Positions 61,692 through 64,000 of a stretch of 64,000 bases of DNA are shown in pieces. The number at the start of each line of letters is the position of its first letter. Position 1 is the stretch's first letter. The notes under the pieces were generated by a model. The model did no database searches. It was not told the DNA's origin and worked only from the letters and a program-made list of their open reading frames with translations. Source of the stretch: Thiotrichales bacterium (GTDB lineage: Bacteria > Pseudomonadota > Gammaproteobacteria > Beggiatoales > Beggiatoaceae); assembly GCA_016745035.1 (NCBI GenBank), contig JADGDE010000005.1:93032-157031 (forward strand), in the 5' to 3' direction. Made by a program: the position numbers and the translations under genes.

Positions 61692-61783
61692 CCCGGTGTT
61701 ACGCACTAAGCCAATTTTTGCCATAATAGAGGGCGTTTCCACCTATTTAGTCGTATTTAGCCTTTGCGTAACATCATCAGTTA
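61692..61783 (-). repeat. MITE-like element, short form
   Basis: GGTGTTACGCACTAAGCCA at the left and TTTGCGTAACATCATCAG at the right frame about 92 bp with TTTCCACCTATTTAGTCG in the middle. It has the same internal deletion as 41847-41933. It lies right after the sdaA stop codon. Confidence 0.8.
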
Positions 61784-61799
61784 ATGAGTTCTATAGATT

Positions 61800-62798
61800 A
61801 TGTCATATGACGCAGCCATTCTTATTGGGCGCTTTCAACCGTTTCATCAAGGGCATTATGCCTTAGTGATGGCAGCACTAGAGCACTGCCAAACGCTCAT
61901 CATTTTATGTGGCTCTGCCAACCGAGCCGCCAGCACCCGTGACCCGTGGGATTACCCCCAACGCAAGGCAGCTATTTTGGCTTGCTTTAGTGCTGATATC
62001 CACAAGCATTTAATTATTTTGCCGCTGAACGATCATTTATATCAGCCGCACAAATGGCTGCAACAGGTTCAGCAACAAGTCGCCAGCGTGACTACCGCGA
62101 CAACAAATATTGCGGTACTTGAAAACACCGCATATCCCAGTCCTTATCCTGACTTATTTCCACAATGGCAAAGTTTACGATTATCTGTTGCCGTGGATGT
62201 TTCTGGCAGCCAAATCCGCAAGGCTTTATTTTCACAAGCCGCACTTAGCAACGCACTTCCAGCCGCCATCGACGCTAAGCTCAGCACCTACCAACAAACC
62301 TCAGCCTATCAGCGCTTATGCCAAGAAGCGGCTTTTGTGCGTCATTTTAAACAATCGTGGGCAACTGCGCCTTATCCGCCGATATTTCAAACCGTTGATG
62401 CCTTGGTGGTGCAATCGGGGCATATTCTTCTTATTGAACGCCTAGGTTTTCCCGGCAAAGGCTTGCTAGCCCTGCCCGGTGGTTTTTTAGATCCACAAGA
62501 ACCCTTGTTAGAAGCCTGTCTGCGGGAATTACACGAAGAGACTTGTATTGATTTATCACAGGCAAGTTTGCGTGCAGCAGTAAAAACACAAGCGCTGTTT
62601 GATGCACCTTTTCGCTCGGCTAGAGGGCGGACATTAACCCAAGCTTATTTATTAGAATTGCCCGCCAGCCGCAACCTAGCCAAAGTCAAAGGCGCAGATG
62701 ATGCCGCCCGGGCTTTTTGGCAACCCTTAGCCAGCCTACGTCCTGAGACTTTGCTCGAAGACCATTATTTTATTATCGAGAAAATGTTAGCGATATAG
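61800..62798 (+). CDS. nadM: Bifunctional NMN adenylyltransferase / Nudix hydrolase
   Basis: The 332-residue fusion has an N-terminal NadM domain (ILIGRFQPFHQGHYALV with the HxGH nucleotidyltransferase motif, and VSGSQIRKAL) that makes NAD from NMN and ATP. A Nudix domain follows from about 195, with Nudix box GGFLDPQEPLLEACLRELHEET (outline; the final glycine of the box is Cys), probably an ADP-ribose or NAD pyrophosphohydrolase. ATG 61800. It stands alone after the repeat and is followed by a terminator. The NAD kinase gene is 48 kb away. Confidence 0.95.
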   Translation: MSYDAAILIGRFQPFHQGHYALVMAALEHCQTLIILCGSANRAASTRDPWDYPQRKAAILACFSADIHKHLIILPLNDHLYQPHKWLQQVQQQVASVTTATTNIAVLENTAYPSPYPDLFPQWQSLRLSVAVDVSGSQIRKALFSQAALSNALPAAIDAKLSTYQQTSAYQRLCQEAAFVRHFKQSWATAPYPPIFQTVDALVVQSGHILLIERLGFPGKGLLALPGGFLDPQEPLLEACLRELHEETCIDLSQASLRAAVKTQALFDAPFRSARGRTLTQAYLLELPASRNLAKVKGADDAARAFWQPLASLRPETLLEDHYFIIEKMLAI

Positions 62799-62806
62799 AC
62801 CCGGTA

Positions 62807-62829
62807 ATGCGGCTTTAGCCGCCTTTTTT
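62807..62829 (+). terminator. Rho-independent terminator of nadM
   Basis: GCGGC-TTTA-GCCGC is followed by C and six T residues, so it ends plus-strand transcription. It overlaps the stop codon of the convergent gene at 62815. Confidence 0.75.
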
Positions 62830-64000
62830 AAACCGCTGCCAAACCCAAGCCAATGTACCAGCGACCAAAGCTGCGCTGCCACTAAAACCCAAAGACCACC
62901 AAGCCTCTTCGGGCTTACCCCCAAACCACTGCGCCGAAATCGAGGCGACAATCGCCCCTACAGTCAAAGCACTACCGACAATTGCAATCATGCGAGTTTG
63001 CCGCGCTTGTAAATCGGTGTCTTCTAGCGCGACCAAAGTGCGGATATAATCAATCAAATTTTCTAACAGCGCTTGCTCTGGGTGCAAATTGGCATAATCA
63101 AATTCGACTTGTTGTTGTAAGTGCAGGTGTTGCGCCCGCTTATCCAAAATCATGAGCTTTAAGTGTTCAATGCGCTGCTGATAATTACGTTGATTAATAT
63201 CAATGGTGCGGCGTTGGTCGTCGAGGTGGCGTAAATCACGGCGACATTCGAGCAAATAATTCAAGGTTTGGCTTAATTGCGCTTTTAACTGCGCCCGATT
63301 AAACGCCGCTTGGCTATTTGCTAGCACCTGCTGCTGGTGTTGATAAATGCCTTGTAACAAAGTTTGGAATTGACCTTTTAAGTGCTGGGACTGGCCATAA
63401 CTCCAATGAATTTTATGCTGATACGCCCACAACTCGATTAAATCATTTAGATACGGGTCTAAGTATTGATAATCCGCCTCATTATCATATAAACCAACCC
63501 AAACCTGATGCGCCTGCTCCTCAAACACAAACCAAGCCCCGCCCGCGAAGCTAAAGCTTTGAATGCTAGGCTCGCTATTCAAATAAAAATGTTCCGGCTC
63601 GCCGCGTAAAGCCTGATAGGCTTGCTTAGCCAAGGCTGCTAAATCACGGCCGTTGCTCACCACCGCGTTAAAAACCCATGTTTGCCCCATAAAACCGTGT
63701 TTATGCACTTCCAGTTGCTGCACTGTCGTGCTGTTTAAACGCTCGGCAATGTTTTGCTGCCAAGTGCCTAAATCGGCCGCCTCAACGTGTTCGCGTTTGC
63801 CATCGTCATACAAGAGCGCAAAACAATCTTGATGCAAGCGCAAGGGATAATAAAAACCCTTGCCATAGGGAAAAAAGGCTTTCTCACCGCGATTTTTCGC
63901 CGCCAACGGCAGAACTTGCGCCTTGTCGTCAGAAAAATATAAGGGGATGTCCGCAGGCAAGCGCTGGCGAAAAAAGGCTTGGTTGCTGGCTAAGTCCTCG
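62815..64000 (-). CDS. Coiled-coil membrane protein, 3' part (cut by window edge)
   Basis: The frame is open to base 64000, so the N-terminus is outside; 395 codons are visible. About the first 220 visible residues are soluble with no known motif (FFPYGKGFYYPLRLHQDCFALLYDD). A long coiled-coil region rich in Gln, Leu and Arg (AQLKAQLSQTLNYLLECRRDLRHLDDQR in outline) leads to two helices at the C-terminus (MIAIVGSALTVGAIVASISAQWF and WWSLGFSGSAALVAGTLAWVW in outline) and a basic tail. It resembles membrane proteins with a cytoplasmic domain, but I do not recognise the family. Confidence 0.7.
   Translation of the reverse strand, partial: EDLASNQAFFRQRLPADIPLYFSDDKAQVLPLAAKNRGEKAFFPYGKGFYYPLRLHQDCFALLYDDGKREHVEAADLGTWQQNIAERLNSTTVQQLEVHKHGFMGQTWVFNAVVSNGRDLAALAKQAYQALRGEPEHFYLNSEPSIQSFSFAGGAWFVFEEQAHQVWVGLYDNEADYQYLDPYLNDLIELWAYQHKIHWSYGQSQHLKGQFQTLLQGIYQHQQQVLANSQAAFNRAQLKAQLSQTLNYLLECRRDLRHLDDQRRTIDINQRNYQQRIEHLKLMILDKRAQHLHLQQQVEFDYANLHPEQALLENLIDYIRTLVALEDTDLQARQTRMIAIVGSALTVGAIVASISAQWFGGKPEEAWWSLGFSGSAALVAGTLAWVWQRFKKGG

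Noticed and set aside
1..64000. Prophage or integrative element around the defence-like genes
   Set aside because: No integrase, transposase, tRNA attachment site or phage structural gene was found in the window.

Overview
The window is chromosomal DNA from a moderately AT-rich gammaproteobacterium. The rpsP-rimM-trmD-rplS operon, a split glycine decarboxylase (gcvT-gcvH-gcvPA), a NadM-Nudix fusion, RhlB, TypA, a copper-type TonB receptor, FadL and two HAE1-type RND pumps all fit that class. An exosortase gene and many short inverted-repeat elements would suit a Thiotrichales-like sulfur bacterium, but that placement is a guess. I saw no rRNA, tRNA, transposase, integrase or CRISPR array.

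Region by region. 1-9.2 kb is cell-surface biology: a truncated FkbM methyltransferase, a large secreted lectin-like protein, an OprC-like copper receptor, and a two-gene unit of a VIT/vWA protein and an exosortase fused to an EpsI-like domain. 9.4-20.7 kb is mostly housekeeping (cold-shock protein, degenerate GGDEF protein, rhlB, nadK, ilvE, CNNM/CBS protein, hybrid sensor kinase, typA). 21-32 kb has a FadL porin, an SMR transporter, an RND pump with its TetR regulator, a TetR/methyltransferase pair around twin palindromes, and a TetR-small membrane protein-radical SAM operon. 32.5-41.8 kb is one long plus-strand array: cytochrome b561, TolC-MFP-RND pump, two-component system, membrane hydrolase. 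42.2-47.6 kb is a five-gene operon (DUF2141, fatty-acid hydroxylase/sterol desaturase, ABC membrane domain without ATPase, DUF1800, DUF1501). 47.9-51.5 kb is a three-gene ABC-3C-type conflict system (nuclease-like effector, middle component, DUF3732 ATPase). 52.9-62.8 kb returns to core genes: ribosomal operon, dsbC, glycine cleavage, serine deaminase and NadM. The window ends in a truncated coiled-coil membrane protein.

Three things stand out. (1) The ABC-3C system is a probable anti-phage or anti-plasmid island. (2) A pair of near-identical palindromes, with the same 43-bp centre-to-centre spacing, lies in front of both the tetR-radical SAM operon (31.6 kb) and the desaturase-DUF1501 operon (42.1 kb). 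This predicts one regulon joining two loci 10 kb apart, perhaps for modifying and exporting a lipid-like compound. (3) A family of about 136-bp MITE-like elements with ends TAACTGATGTTACGCA recurs at least eight times, and one copy carries a second, unrelated 91-bp MITE inserted at CTAG.

Starts were revised from the longest open frame wherever a ribosome-binding site or the family's usual N-terminus argued for it. All functional names rest on reading the sequence by eye; no database search was run.
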